A DNA stretch of 64,000 nt from Methylobacterium mesophilicum SR1.6/6 (GCF_000364445.2 NZ_CP043538.1:2797612-2861611), one strand, 5' to 3'; counted from the stretch's first letter, positions 26,585-35,667 are shown. Notes: generated by a model from the letters alone, not told the origin. Translations and numbers: made by a program.

Positions 26585-28116
26585 CGCGTCGACGTACCAC
26601 CACGCGTAGCCGCCCTGCGCGACCGGGCTGTCGAAGCGTGGTCGTCCAGGATCGCCGCCGCGGCCAGCCGTCCCGACTGCGCCGCCATCGGCACGCCCGG
26701 GCCGGGATGCACCGAGCCCCCCGCCAAGTACAGGCCCGGCACCGCCGTCCGCGCGCCGGCCCGCTTGAAGGTCGCCGCCCAGCCCTGGGCCGCCCGGCCG
26801 TACAGGGCGCCCCCCGTCCCTGGAAAGAGGCTCTCGAAATCCCGCGGCGTCGTCGTCACCGGCGGCGAGGTTGGTTCCAGGGTTAGCCCGCAGGCCTCCA
26901 GCCGGCGAAACAGGTTCCTCGCGCATGTCTCGATCTCCGGCGGCGTGAGAGGGCGTTCCCGGCCGTCCGCCGGGGCATTGACGAGCATCAGGAGGCGCTC
27001 CGGTCCCTGGGGCGGAGAGGCCGCCTCGCTCCGATCCTGAGCACAGACATAGACGGTCGGATCCTCGGGCAGGCGGCGCGCCCGCAGGATGGCGTCGAAC
27101 TCCGCTCGGTAGTCGCGCGAGAAGAACACGGTGTGGTGGGCGAGGGGAAAGCCCCGCGCGGTCGCCGCGGCGCAGAGGGTCAAGGCGGACAAGGAACGCT
27201 CCCCAGGGGTCAGCCGCTCGCCGGCGGCAGCCGTGTCCGGCCCGAGCAGTCCCGCTCCCAGGGCGGCGCAGTCGGCGTTGCAGACGACGCGGTCGGCCGC
27301 GATCCGCTCGCCGTCAGACAGCAGGACGCCGGCGATGCGGCCCTGCTCGCTGAGGATCCGCTCCACCTGCGCGCCGTAGCGGAACACGGCGCCCCGCTCT
27401 GCCGCAAGATCGGCCACCGCCCGCGCCAGGGCGCTGAGGCCGCCCGCGACCGTCCAGACACCGGCCTGCTCCACATGGGCGACGAGCATGAGCGTCGCCG
27501 GTGCGGTGAAGGGCGAGGCGCCGCAATAAGTGGCGTATCGGCCGAACAGTTGCTGCAGGCGCGGATCGCGGAAGAAGCTTCCGAGCGCCGACCACAGGGT
27601 GGCGAAAGGCTGGATCCGCCACAGATCGCCGAGGCCCGACAGCCCGACCCGCTGGGCGAGCCCCGCCGGGCTCGTCCGCCCCTCACGGATGAACGGCCCC
27701 TCCAGCGTCCGGTAGACCTCCGCCGACCGCGCGCAGAACCGCCGGTAACCGTCGGCTTCCCGCGGCCCCGCGAACTCCGCGATCGCCGCCGCCGAGGCTT
27801 CGATGTCGGCGAACAGGTCGAGTCGCTCGTCCCGGCTCCAGGCGTGCCGGGCGAGGAGCTGGGTCGGCGCGAGGACGACGTGCTCCGCGAATCGCTCTCC
27901 GCAATCGGCGAACAGCGCCTCGAAGACCCAGCGCATGGTGAAGACGGTCGGCCCGGCCTCGATCCTGCAGTCGCCGACGGGGATGCTGCGCATCTTGCCG
28001 CCGGGATGCGGCGCCCGTTCGAGGACCAGCGTGTCGCGTCCTGCATCGGCAAGCCGAAGCGCGGCGGCGAGGCCGCCGATCCCCGCTCCGATCACGATGA
28101 CGCGCTCCTGCGCCAC
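26581..28116 (-). CDS. crtD: Hydroxycarotenoid 3,4-desaturase (methoxyneurosporene dehydrogenase)
   Basis: A 511-residue FAD-dependent CrtI-family enzyme that introduces the 3,4 double bond in 1-hydroxy or 1-methoxy carotenoids. The FAD motif GAGIGGLAAALRLADAG lies close to the N-terminus, then LERAPHPGGKMR and AGPTVFTMRWVFE, the latter typical of CrtD rather than CrtI. The C-terminal YLAGGSVHPGPGVPMAAQSG completes the FAD site. I prefer GTG 28116, preceded by GGGG, over a GTG at 28185 that lies inside a PpsR-type box. crtC follows with a 4-bp overlap. It diverges from crtE, and both probably answer to the shared operator region. Confidence 0.93.
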   Translation of the reverse strand: MAQERVIVIGAGIGGLAAALRLADAGRDTLVLERAPHPGGKMRSIPVGDCRIEAGPTVFTMRWVFEALFADCGERFAEHVVLAPTQLLARHAWSRDERLDLFADIEASAAAIAEFAGPREADGYRRFCARSAEVYRTLEGPFIREGRTSPAGLAQRVGLSGLGDLWRIQPFATLWSALGSFFRDPRLQQLFGRYATYCGASPFTAPATLMLVAHVEQAGVWTVAGGLSALARAVADLAAERGAVFRYGAQVERILSEQGRIAGVLLSDGERIAADRVVCNADCAALGAGLLGPDTAAAGERLTPGERSLSALTLCAAATARGFPLAHHTVFFSRDYRAEFDAILRARRLPEDPTVYVCAQDRSEAASPPQGPERLLMLVNAPADGRERPLTPPEIETCARNLFRRLEACGLTLEPTSPPVTTTPRDFESLFPGTGGALYGRAAQGWAATFKRAGARTAVPGLYLAGGSVHPGPGVPMAAQSGRLAAAAILDDHASTARSRRAATRGGTSTR

Positions 28117-28166
28117 GCCGGCCCCACGCTCTACCCAAGGACCGGATTGATCTCCGAACGCAGAAG

Positions 28167-28184
28167 TGTCAATAAGAAATGACA
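28167..28184. promoter_or_regulatory. PpsR/CrtJ-type operator in the crtD-crtE divergent region
   Basis: TGTCAATAAGAAATGACA is a perfect TGT-N12-ACA match with palindromic ends TGTCA/TGACA, 50 bp upstream of the preferred crtD start and 41 bp from crtE. It is AT-rich against a very GC-rich background. Known PpsR boxes repress crt genes under oxygen and light. Confidence 0.8.
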
Positions 28185-28197
28185 CTTATTGCTGACA
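28180..28197. promoter_or_regulatory. Second, near-consensus PpsR-type half-overlapping box
   Basis: TGACACTTATTGCTGACA reads TGA-N12-ACA, one base off the consensus, shifted 13 bp from the perfect box and overlapping it by 5 bp. Tandem boxes are common at PpsR/CrtJ promoters because the protein binds cooperatively. Confidence 0.45.
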
Positions 28198-28224
28198 ACC
28201 GCAAACAACACGGGGAGCAGCGCG

Positions 28225-29094
28225 ATGGAGTCGGGCCGACGAATCGAGATGGCGCTGGACCGCGCTGTCGCCCACGCGGAAGCACCGGGTGCGCCGCCCA
28301 TTCTGGCGGAGGCGTTGCGATACGCGGTGTTTCCCGGCGGCCATCGCATCCGTCCGCGCCTCTGCCTGTCGGTGGCCCGCGCCTGCGGCGACGACGATCC
28401 CGCCGGATCCGAGGCCGCCGCGGCGGCGATCGAGCTCCTGCACTGCGCGTCCCTGGTCCATGACGACCTGCCGTGCTTCGATGACGCCGCGATGCGCCGA
28501 CAGAAGCCCTCGGTTCACGTCGCCTTCGGCCAGCCGATCGCCGTCCTGGCGGGCGACGCCCTCATCGTTCTCGCCTTCGAGACCGTGGCCCGCGCGGCCG
28601 GCCTCCATCCTGGGCGGCTGATCCGGCTGGTGGGCCTGCTTGGGCGGGCGGCCGGTTCACCCGCCGGCATTGCTGCGGGGCAGGCCTGGGAATCGGAAGA
28701 GCATATCAGCCTGAGCGATTACCAGCAGGCCAAGACGGGGGCGCTGTTCGCCGCCGCGACAGTCGCGGGCGCCGCCGCGGCGGGCGCGGAGCCGGAGCCC
28801 TGGCGCAGGCTGGGCGAGTGCCTCGGCGAGGCCTATCAGGTGGCCGACGACCTGCGCGACGTGGCCTGCCGCCAGGAAGAGATCGGCAAGCCCGCGGGAC
28901 GCGACGCCACCCTGGGCCGGCCCAACGCCGCCGCTCTGCTCGGCACGGGCGGCGCGCTGGACCGCCTCTCGCGCCTGACGCGCGAAGCTGTCTCGGCGAT
29001 CCCGGACTGTCCCGGCGCCGCCGAGCTGACCGCCGAGATCGAGGCGCAGGCGCGGCTCTTCCTGCCCGCGAGCCTGCGGGCGGTGGTGGCCTGA
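28225..29094 (+). CDS. crtE: Geranylgeranyl diphosphate synthase
   Basis: A 289-residue trans-prenyltransferase that extends FPP to GGPP for carotenoids and for the bacteriochlorophyll side chain. The first Asp-rich motif is DDLPCFDD, preceded by ELLHCASLVH, and the second is DDLRD in AYQVADDLRDV. KTGALFAAA is also typical of the family. ATG 28225 has a strong GGGGAG Shine-Dalgarno 8 nt upstream, so it is preferred over an in-frame TTG at 28189 that lies in the operator region. It opens the crtEF-bchCXYZ-puf run. Confidence 0.95.
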   Translation: MESGRRIEMALDRAVAHAEAPGAPPILAEALRYAVFPGGHRIRPRLCLSVARACGDDDPAGSEAAAAAIELLHCASLVHDDLPCFDDAAMRRQKPSVHVAFGQPIAVLAGDALIVLAFETVARAAGLHPGRLIRLVGLLGRAAGSPAGIAAGQAWESEEHISLSDYQQAKTGALFAAATVAGAAAAGAEPEPWRRLGECLGEAYQVADDLRDVACRQEEIGKPAGRDATLGRPNAAALLGTGGALDRLSRLTREAVSAIPDCPGAAELTAEIEAQARLFLPASLRAVVA

Positions 29095-30251
29095 GCGCCG
29101 GCTCGCTTCCCGAAGCCGGCACGGTCCCGCCGGCACCGTCCGCTTGGTCGGATCGCTGGCTCGCGTGGCGCAACCGGCTCGTGGCCAGCCCGCGCTTCCA
29201 GCGTTGGGCGGCCGGCTTCCCGCTGACCCGCCGGATCGCCCGCCGCAACACGCGGGCACTGTTCGACCTCTGCGCGGGCTTCGTCTACGCGCAGGTACTG
29301 ACGGCCTGCATCCGCCTGGACCTGTTCGCGGTCCTGGCCGAAGGCCCGCTCTCGGTCGACGCGCTGGCGCGACGCCTCGATCTGCCTCCCGAGAATGCGC
29401 GCCGCCTGCTGCGGGCAGCCGAATCGCTGGGGCTGCTGCGGATGGTTTCCGGCGACCGGTTCGGTCTCGCCGATCTCGGCGCCGCCCTGGTCGGCAATCC
29501 CGGCGTCGCCGCGATGGTGGAGCACCACGCGCTGCTCTACGCCGATCTGGCCGACCCGGTGGCGCTTCTGCGAGGTCACGCCCAGCCTACCCGGCTCGCC
29601 GCCTACTGGCCCTACGCCGCCGGACAGACCGGTGACGCCCGAACGGTCGCGCCCTACAGCGGTCTGATGGGAGCCTCTCAGGCGCTCATCGCCGAGGATG
29701 TGCTCGACGCCTGCGATCTCGCGCGGTTCCGCCACGTGATGGATGTGGGCGGCGGGGAGGGTGCCTTCCTGCAGGCGGTCGCGCACCGCCACCCTCGCCT
29801 GGGCATGACCCTGTTTGATCTCCCCGCGGTCGCCGAACGTGCCGAGGCCCGTCTCGCAAGAGCCGGTCTCGCGGGTCGGATCGCCTGCCACGGCGGTGAT
29901 TTCCATGGCGGACTGCCGACCGGCGCCGACGCAATCTCCTTGGTCCGAATCGTTCACGACCACGATGACGAGCCGGCCCTGACGCTTCTTCAAGCCGCCC
30001 ACGCGGCGCTTCCGCCCGGCGGATCGCTACTCCTCGCCGAGCCCATGGCGGGCACGCCCGGCGCCGAGCCGGTCGGGGACGCTTATTTCGGCTTCTACCT
30101 TCTGGCGATGGGGTCCGGACGCCCGCGCCGTTCGGAGGAGCTTCAAGGCATGCTCAGGACCGCCGGTTTCGCGTGGGTCAAGGAGCTTCGGACCCGTCGT
30201 CCTCTGCTCACGCGCGTGCTTCACGCCCAAAAAACGGGCTCTTTGATGTAA
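29091..30251 (+). CDS. crtF: Demethylspheroidene/hydroxycarotenoid O-methyltransferase
   Basis: A SAM-dependent methyltransferase that methylates the 1-hydroxyl of acyclic carotenoids. The N-terminal half is a winged-helix dimerisation domain (RLDLFAVLAEGPLSVDALARRLDLP), and the C-terminal half carries motif I VMDVGGGEGAFLQAVA and GADAISLVRIVHDHDD with the His-Asp region of the family. The start is unclear. Conserved-looking sequence (WLAWRNRLVASPRFQRW) begins before the first in-frame GTG (29181), and no ATG/GTG/TTG lies between it and 28818 inside crtE. The CTG at 29091, overlapping the crtE stop as CTGA, is my best guess (386 residues). bchC follows after its own promoter region. Confidence 0.88.
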   Translation: MSAGSLPEAGTVPPAPSAWSDRWLAWRNRLVASPRFQRWAAGFPLTRRIARRNTRALFDLCAGFVYAQVLTACIRLDLFAVLAEGPLSVDALARRLDLPPENARRLLRAAESLGLLRMVSGDRFGLADLGAALVGNPGVAAMVEHHALLYADLADPVALLRGHAQPTRLAAYWPYAAGQTGDARTVAPYSGLMGASQALIAEDVLDACDLARFRHVMDVGGGEGAFLQAVAHRHPRLGMTLFDLPAVAERAEARLARAGLAGRIACHGGDFHGGLPTGADAISLVRIVHDHDDEPALTLLQAAHAALPPGGSLLLAEPMAGTPGAEPVGDAYFGFYLLAMGSGRPRRSEELQGMLRTAGFAWVKELRTRRPLLTRVLHAQKTGSLM

Positions 30252-30252
30252 G

Positions 30253-30270
30253 TGTATCTTGACGCTGACA
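30253..30270. promoter_or_regulatory. PpsR/CrtJ-type operator 1 upstream of bchC
   Basis: TGTATCTTGACGCTGACA is a TGT-N12-ACA match and contains the candidate -35 hexamer TTGACG. Confidence 0.75.
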
Positions 30271-30286
30271 TGTGTCTATCTAGGAT
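30259..30286 (+). promoter_or_regulatory. Candidate sigma-70 promoter of bchC
   Basis: TTGACG at 30259-30264 and TAGGAT at 30281-30286 with a 16-nt spacer. The -35 sits in operator 1 and the -10 in operator 2, so PpsR binding would exclude RNA polymerase. A start near 30293 leaves a leader of about 40-50 nt before bchC. Confidence 0.55.
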
Positions 30287-30290
30287 GACA
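30273..30290. promoter_or_regulatory. PpsR/CrtJ-type operator 2 upstream of bchC
   Basis: TGTCTATCTAGGATGACA matches TGT-N12-ACA, only 2 bp after operator 1 (centre spacing 20 bp, about two helical turns) and covering the candidate -10. Confidence 0.8.
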
Positions 30291-30344
30291 CTCAGCGGCT
30301 CAAGAGACGGAGAGTCGCTCATTGGAAGGCGGATGGTTCCAGCC

Positions 30345-31283
30345 ATGGATGCTCTCGCCGTCATTTTGGACAGCCCCAGGCACCTCGCGCTCCAGCGCTT
30401 GGCTCTGTCGCCGGCTGCGGAGACCGACGCGGTCGTGGCCGTCTCCTGGAGCGGGATCAGCACCGGGACGGAGCGGCTGCTCTGGTCGGGCCGGATGCCG
30501 CCGTTTCCCGGCATGGGCTACCCGCTGGTACCCGGCTATGAGTCGGTCGGGACGGTCATCCAGGCGGATGCCGCCGGCACTGTCCGGGAAGGGCAGGCCG
30601 TGTTCGTCCCGGGCGCGCGCTGCTTCGGTCCCGTCCGTGGCCTGTTCGGCGGAGCCGCCTCGCACCTCATCGCACCGGCTGCCCGGCTCGTCCCGGTCGA
30701 TGCGGCCCTCGGCGACCAAGCCTGCCTCCTCGCGCTGGCGGCGACGGCCTATCGCGCCCTGGGCGGCCTCCGGCCCGGCGCGACGCCGCTGATCGTCGGG
30801 CACGGCGTGCTCGGTCGATTGCTCGCCCGGCTCACGCAGGCGGCCGGCGCGCAGCCCACGGTCTGGGAGACCGACCCGGCGCGGACGACGGGCGATCACG
30901 GATACGCGGTCCTGGCGCCGCAGGATGATTCCCGGCGCGACTACCTGACGATCACCGACGTGAGCGGGAACGGCGCGGGCCTGGACGATCTGATCGCCCG
31001 TCTGGCACCGGGCGGCGAGATCGTCCTCGCGGGCTTCTACGAAGCGTCACTCAGCTTCGCGTTCCCGCCCGCTTTCATGCGCGAGGCGCGGATCCGGATC
31101 TCCGCCGAGTTCCGGCCGGAGGACCTCGCCGCCGTGACGATGCTGATCGATGGCGGGCGTCTCTCCCTCGACGGGCTGATCACGCACCGGGCGCCGGCGG
31201 CGGAAGCGGAGGACGCGTACCGTACCGCCTTCGCCGATCCCGCCTGTCTGAAGATGATCCTCGACTGGAGGGACGCCGCGTGA
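30345..31283 (+). CDS. bchC: Bacteriochlorophyllide oxidoreductase BchC
   Basis: The 3-hydroxyethyl bacteriochlorophyllide a dehydrogenase, a late step of bacteriochlorophyll a synthesis. It is a 312-residue MDR-type (zinc-alcohol-dehydrogenase-like) protein: N-terminal VSWSGISTGTERLLWSG and PLVPGYESVGTVI, then the cofactor loop LIVGHGVLGRLLARL. The candidate promoter and two PpsR boxes upstream imply translation starts after about 30293. ATG 30345 matches the usual N-terminus (MDALAVILDSPRH); ATG 30333 just after GGAAGG is the alternative. Its end overlaps bchX by 4 bp (GTGA), so the reductase subunits are coupled to it. Confidence 0.93.
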   Translation: MDALAVILDSPRHLALQRLALSPAAETDAVVAVSWSGISTGTERLLWSGRMPPFPGMGYPLVPGYESVGTVIQADAAGTVREGQAVFVPGARCFGPVRGLFGGAASHLIAPAARLVPVDAALGDQACLLALAATAYRALGGLRPGATPLIVGHGVLGRLLARLTQAAGAQPTVWETDPARTTGDHGYAVLAPQDDSRRDYLTITDVSGNGAGLDDLIARLAPGGEIVLAGFYEASLSFAFPPAFMREARIRISAEFRPEDLAAVTMLIDGGRLSLDGLITHRAPAAEAEDAYRTAFADPACLKMILDWRDAA

Positions 31284-32284
31284 ACGTTCAGCTGAACAAA
31301 GCCGCCCTGTCCCAGGCCGCGCAGCTCCGCGCCGAGGCCGCGATCGAGCCGGACGCCGTCGCCACCGCGCCGGCGAAGAAGGAGACGCAGATCATCGCGA
31401 TCTACGGCAAGGGTGGCATCGGCAAGTCGTTCACGCTGGCAAACCTCAGCTACATGATGGCCCAGCAGGGCAAGAAGGTCCTGCTGATCGGCTGCGATCC
31501 GAAGAGCGACACCACTTCGCTCCTGTTCGGCGGCAAGGCCTGCCCGACCATCATCGAGACCTCGACCAAGAAGAAGCTCGCCGGCGAGGCGGTCGCCATC
31601 GGCGACGTCTGCTTCAAGCGCGACGGCGTCTACGCCATGGAACTCGGCGGCCCCGAGGTCGGGCGCGGCTGCGGCGGTCGCGGCATCATCCACGGCTTCG
31701 AGCTTTTGGAAAAACTCGGCTTCCACGAGTGGGGCTTCGACTTCGTCCTGCTCGACTTCCTCGGCGACGTCGTCTGCGGCGGCTTCGGCCTGCCGATCGC
31801 CCGGGACATGTGCCAGAAGGTCATCGTCGTCGGCTCGAACGACTTGCAGTCGCTCTACGTCGCCAACAACGTCTGCTCGGCGGTCGAGTATTTCCGCAAG
31901 CTCGGCGGCAACGTCGGCGTCGGCGGCCTCGTGATCAACAAGGACGACGGCACCGGCGAGGCCCAGGCCTTCGCGGAGGCAGCCGGCATCCCGGTCCTGG
32001 CCTCGATCCCGGCCGACGAGGACATCCGCCGTAAGAGCGCCAACTACGAGATCATCGGCAAGCCGGACGGGTGCTGGGGTGCCCTGTTCTCGGAACTCGC
32101 CGCCAACGTCGCTGAGGCCGCGCCGCACCGCCCGACGCCGCTCTCGCAGGACGGGCTGCTCGGCCTGTTCTCCAGCGAGACCACGGGCCGCGACGTGGTG
32201 CTGGTCCCGGCGACCCACGAGGACATGTGTGGAGTCGCCCACGTGGCCAAGCCGTCCCTCGAAGTCGTCTACGACGAGGTCTGA
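31280..32284 (+). CDS. bchX: Chlorophyllide a reductase iron protein, subunit X
   Basis: The ATP-dependent [4Fe-4S] reductase component of chlorophyllide a oxidoreductase, homologous to NifH and BchL. It passes electrons to BchYZ to reduce ring B. The 334-residue protein has the P-loop GKGGIGKS at 43-50, the GCDPKSDTTSLLFGG segment and the cluster-ligand region GRGCGGRGI; a second conserved cysteine lies in VLLDFLGDVVCGGF. It starts with GTG 31280 in a GTGA overlap with bchC and is followed by bchY after 5 bp. The acidic start region is rich in Ala/Glu and not conserved. Confidence 0.96.
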   Translation: MNVQLNKAALSQAAQLRAEAAIEPDAVATAPAKKETQIIAIYGKGGIGKSFTLANLSYMMAQQGKKVLLIGCDPKSDTTSLLFGGKACPTIIETSTKKKLAGEAVAIGDVCFKRDGVYAMELGGPEVGRGCGGRGIIHGFELLEKLGFHEWGFDFVLLDFLGDVVCGGFGLPIARDMCQKVIVVGSNDLQSLYVANNVCSAVEYFRKLGGNVGVGGLVINKDDGTGEAQAFAEAAGIPVLASIPADEDIRRKSANYEIIGKPDGCWGALFSELAANVAEAAPHRPTPLSQDGLLGLFSSETTGRDVVLVPATHEDMCGVAHVAKPSLEVVYDEV

Positions 32285-32289
32285 CGCGC

Positions 32290-33819
32290 ATGGCCGCCTC
32301 CCTCGACATCGCCGCTCTGCGGGCCCGCAAGGCGCCGGCCAACGTCGATCTCGCTGCCGCGCAGGCGGACGGGCTCGGCTGCCACGCCGGCAAGGACGCG
32401 ATGGTGGCGGCCGCGGAAGCTGCCGGGATGTCGGAGACCCTAGCGCAGCTGCGCGAAGATTACCCGCAGGGTCCGCACGACCAGCCGCAGAGCATGTGCC
32501 CTGCCTTCGGCTCGCTCCGGGTCGGCCTGCGCATGCGCCGGACCGCCACGATCCTCTCCGGATCGGCCTGCTGCGTCTACGGGCTCACCTTCACGTCGCA
32601 CTTCTACGGGGCGAAGCGCAGCGTCGGCTACGTGCCGTTCAATTCGGAAACGCTCGTCACCGGCAAGCTGTTCGAGGACATCCGCGAGGCGGTCCACGCC
32701 ACCGCGAAGCCAGAGGATTATGACGCTGTCGTCGTCATCAACCTGTGCGTCCCGACTGCCTCCGGCGTCCCGCTCCGCCTCCTGCCAAGAGAAATCGACG
32801 GCGTGCGGGTGATCGGCATCGACGTGCCGGGGTTCGGCGTGCCGACCCATGCCGAGGCCAAGGATGTGCTGGCCGGCGCCATGCTGAAGGTCGCCCGCGG
32901 GGAGGCCGAGCAGGGCCCGGTCGCGGCGCCCCGCGGCGGCCGTTCGGAGCGCCCGAGCGTGGCCCTCCTGGGCGAGGTATTCCCGGCCGATCCCGTGGTG
33001 ATCGGGTCGCTCCTGGAGCCGCTCGGGCTATCCGCCGGGCCGGTCGTGCCGACCCGGGAGTGGCGCGAGCTCTACGCCGCCCTCGACTGCGCGGCCGTTG
33101 CGGCGATCCACCCGTTCTACACGGCCTCAATCCGCGAGTTCGAGGCGGCGGGCCGGCCGATCGTCGGCTCGGCGCCCGTGGGCGTCGACGGCACTGCCGA
33201 CTGGCTCGACCGGATCGGCGAGGCCTGCGGAGTGGCGCGCGCCACCGTCGAGGCGGCCAAGAACAAGATCCTGCCCGGCATCCGCGGGGCCCTCGGCGCG
33301 ATGCCGATCAAGGGCCGGATCACGCTGTCGGGCTACGAGGGATCGGAGCTGCTGGTGGCGCGCCTCCTCGTCGAGAGCGGCGCCGAGGTGCCGTATGTCG
33401 GCACCGCCTGCCCGCGCACGCCCTGGTCTGACGCCGATCGCGACTGGCTCGAGGCGCGCGGCACCGCGGTGCGCTACCGGGCCTCCCTCGAAGACGACCT
33501 CTACGCCCTCGAGTCGCTGAAGCCCGACCTCGCCATCGGCACGACGCCGGTGGTGCAGCGGGCCAAGGAGCGCGGCACCCCGGCGCTCTACTTCACCAAC
33601 CTGATCTCGGCGCGCCCGTTGATGGGTGCGGCGGGCGCCGGGTCGCTCGCCACCGTGATCAACGCGGCGCTCGGCAACAGGGCGCGGTTCGACGCGATGC
33701 GCGACTTCTTCGAGGGGGTCGGCACCGGCCATGCCGCGGGCGTCTGGCAGGAGCTGCCGCAGCGCCGCCCAGGCCCGAAGATCGAGGGTCCCAAGAAGCC
33801 GATCGGGGAGATGGCGTGA
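32290..33819 (+). CDS. bchY: Chlorophyllide a reductase subunit Y
   Basis: One half of the NifDK-like catalytic BchYZ heterotetramer that binds the chlorophyllide and the bridging [4Fe-4S] cluster. The 509-residue protein carries [18 protein letters not shown] and [20 protein letters not shown], whose cysteines fit the cluster ligands. ATG 32290 lies 5 bp after the bchX stop; an earlier in-frame ATG inside bchX was rejected. The stop is within the bchZ start (GTGATG), so the two catalytic subunits are translationally coupled. Confidence 0.96.
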   Translation: MAASLDIAALRARKAPANVDLAAAQADGLGCHAGKDAMVAAAEAAGMSETLAQLREDYPQGPHDQPQSMCPAFGSLRVGLRMRRTATILSGSACCVYGLTFTSHFYGAKRSVGYVPFNSETLVTGKLFEDIREAVHATAKPEDYDAVVVINLCVPTASGVPLRLLPREIDGVRVIGIDVPGFGVPTHAEAKDVLAGAMLKVARGEAEQGPVAAPRGGRSERPSVALLGEVFPADPVVIGSLLEPLGLSAGPVVPTREWRELYAALDCAAVAAIHPFYTASIREFEAAGRPIVGSAPVGVDGTADWLDRIGEACGVARATVEAAKNKILPGIRGALGAMPIKGRITLSGYEGSELLVARLLVESGAEVPYVGTACPRTPWSDADRDWLEARGTAVRYRASLEDDLYALESLKPDLAIGTTPVVQRAKERGTPALYFTNLISARPLMGAAGAGSLATVINAALGNRARFDAMRDFFEGVGTGHAAGVWQELPQRRPGPKIEGPKKPIGEMA

Positions 33820-35285
33820 TGCTGATCCTCGATCACGACAGGGCCGGCGGGTACTGGGGCGCGGTCTACGTCTTCACGGCGATCAAGGGCCTGCAGGTCG
33901 TCATCGACGGTCCCGTCGGCTGCGAGAACCTGCCGGTGACCTCGGTCCTGCACTACACCGACGCGCTGCCGCCGCACGAACTGCCGATCGTCGTCACGGG
34001 TCTGGCGGAAGAAGAACTCGGCCGCCACGGCACCGAGGGTGCCATGAAGCGCGCCCACGCCACCCTCGATCCGGGCCAACCCAGCGTCGTGGTCACCGGC
34101 TCGATCGCCGAGATGATCGGCGGCGGCGTCACCCCCGAGGGCACGGGCCTCCAGCGCTTCCTGCCGCGGACCATCGACGAGGACCAGTGGCAGGCGGCCG
34201 ACCGGGCCATGCGCTGGCTCTGGCAGGAATACGGCGCCAAGAAGTTCGCCAAAAAGGGCATCCCGGCCCGGCCGGAGAAGAAGCCCGGCGAGAAGCCGCG
34301 GGTGAACCTGATCGGCCCGGCCTACGGCACCTTCAACATGCCCTCCGATCTCGCCGAAATCCGCCGGCTGGTCGAGGGGATCGGCGCCGAGGTGAACCTC
34401 ACCTTCCCGCTGGGCTCGCACCTCGCCGACGTGCCCAAACTCGTCAACGCCGACGCCAATATCTGCCTCTACCGCGAGTTCGGCCGCCTGCTCTGCGAGG
34501 ATCTGGAGCGGCCCTACCTGCAGGCGCCGATCGGCATCCTCTCTACCACCAAGTTCCTGCGCTCGCTCGGCGAGATCCTCGGGCTCGATCCCGAGCCGTT
34601 CATCGAGCGCGAGCGCCACACCACGATCAAGCCGGTCTGGGATCTCTGGCGGTCGGTGACGCAGGATTTTTTCGGGACCGCGAGCTTCGGCATCGCCGCC
34701 ACCGAGACCTACGCGCGGGGCGTGCGCCACTTCCTCGAAGACGAGATGGGGCTGCCCTGCCACTTCGCCTTCGGGCGCTCGGCCGGCGTGAAGCCCGACA
34801 ACGCGGCGATCCGCGCGGCCATCGCCGCCAAGCCGCCGCTGGTGCTCTTCGGCTCGTTCAACGAGCGGATGTACCTCGCCGAATGCGGGGCCCGGGCGAC
34901 CTACGTGCCGGCCTCGTTCCCCGGCGCGATCATCCGGCGGCACACCGGCACGCCGTTCATGGGCTACGCGGGTGCGACCTACCTGGTGCAGGAGGTCTGC
35001 AACGCCCTGTTCGACACCCTCTTCCATATCCTTCCGCTCGCCCGCGACATGGACAAGGTCGAGGCAACCCCGGCCCGGCGTCACGCCGAGTTGCCCTGGG
35101 ACGAGGCCGCGCGGCAAGCGCTCGACGCCCTTGTCGAGGCGCAGCCGGTCCTCGCTCGCATCTCCGCCGCCAAGCGCCTGCGCGACGCCGCCGAGCGCGC
35201 CGCCCGCGATGCCGAATCCGGTGCCGTCGCACCCGCCCACGTGGCGCGGGCCCGGGCCGATCTCGCCGGGGGGATCCCGGCATGA
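33819..35285 (+). CDS. bchZ: Chlorophyllide a reductase subunit Z
   Basis: The second catalytic subunit of chlorophyllide a reductase. The 488-residue protein begins [20 protein letters not shown] and continues with [20 protein letters not shown], the family hallmark with a cluster-ligand Cys. The C-terminal part ([15 protein letters not shown] onward) matches the chlorophyllide-specific extension. ATG 33819 shares its A with the bchY TGA; a GTG one codon earlier is the alternative. pufQ follows after 35 bp, continuing the crt-bch-puf superoperon. Confidence 0.96.
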   Translation: MLILDHDRAGGYWGAVYVFTAIKGLQVVIDGPVGCENLPVTSVLHYTDALPPHELPIVVTGLAEEELGRHGTEGAMKRAHATLDPGQPSVVVTGSIAEMIGGGVTPEGTGLQRFLPRTIDEDQWQAADRAMRWLWQEYGAKKFAKKGIPARPEKKPGEKPRVNLIGPAYGTFNMPSDLAEIRRLVEGIGAEVNLTFPLGSHLADVPKLVNADANICLYREFGRLLCEDLERPYLQAPIGILSTTKFLRSLGEILGLDPEPFIERERHTTIKPVWDLWRSVTQDFFGTASFGIAATETYARGVRHFLEDEMGLPCHFAFGRSAGVKPDNAAIRAAIAAKPPLVLFGSFNERMYLAECGARATYVPASFPGAIIRRHTGTPFMGYAGATYLVQEVCNALFDTLFHILPLARDMDKVEATPARRHAELPWDEAARQALDALVEAQPVLARISAAKRLRDAAERAARDAESGAVAPAHVARARADLAGGIPA

Positions 35286-35320
35286 CCCGTCTTCCCGTTT
35301 CACCCAGAGGAGACCTGACG

Positions 35321-35542
35321 ATGGGAACGATGGTCCCGACCGGCCGCCAGCATCAGGAAGCGTTCCAGTTCCGGCTGATCCTGACGGCGACCTACCCGTT
35401 TTTCCTCGTCGCCGCGACGCTGAACCGCTTCAAGCCCGCCCGTGAGATGGCCCGGCCGGGCCTCGCGCCGGCGCGCCGATCGGTCTTCGGCGAGGCGCGC
35501 GCGATGGCGGTTCAGGCGATCCCCTTCGCCTTCATGGGCTGA
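35321..35542 (+). CDS. pufQ: PufQ, small membrane protein of the puf operon
   Basis: A 73-residue protein with one membrane span (FQFRLILTATYPFFLVAATL) and a C-terminal EARAMAVQAIPFAFMG that fits the PufQ family. In Rhodobacter PufQ lies ahead of pufBA and is needed for normal bacteriochlorophyll synthesis, perhaps as a pigment-intermediate carrier. ATG 35321 has a strong AGAGGAGA Shine-Dalgarno; an in-frame ATG at 35282 overlaps the bchZ stop and lacks one. The assignment rests on position, size and weak similarity. Confidence 0.8.
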   Translation: MGTMVPTGRQHQEAFQFRLILTATYPFFLVAATLNRFKPAREMARPGLAPARRSVFGEARAMAVQAIPFAFMG

Positions 35543-35667
35543 CGCCCCTGAACGAGACACTTCCGTCCGGTGACGCGGGGGAAGTCGGGTCGTGAGCGCC
35601 GCGAGGCATCACGGCTGAACCCGTCGCGCTTCGCGAGAGGCGCGGCCAACACACGGAGGTCTGAACG

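Noticed and set aside
28818..29090. ATG 28818 as crtF start
   Set aside because: Would overlap crtE by 277 bp with an Arg/Gly/Pro-rich leader that looks non-coding in this frame.
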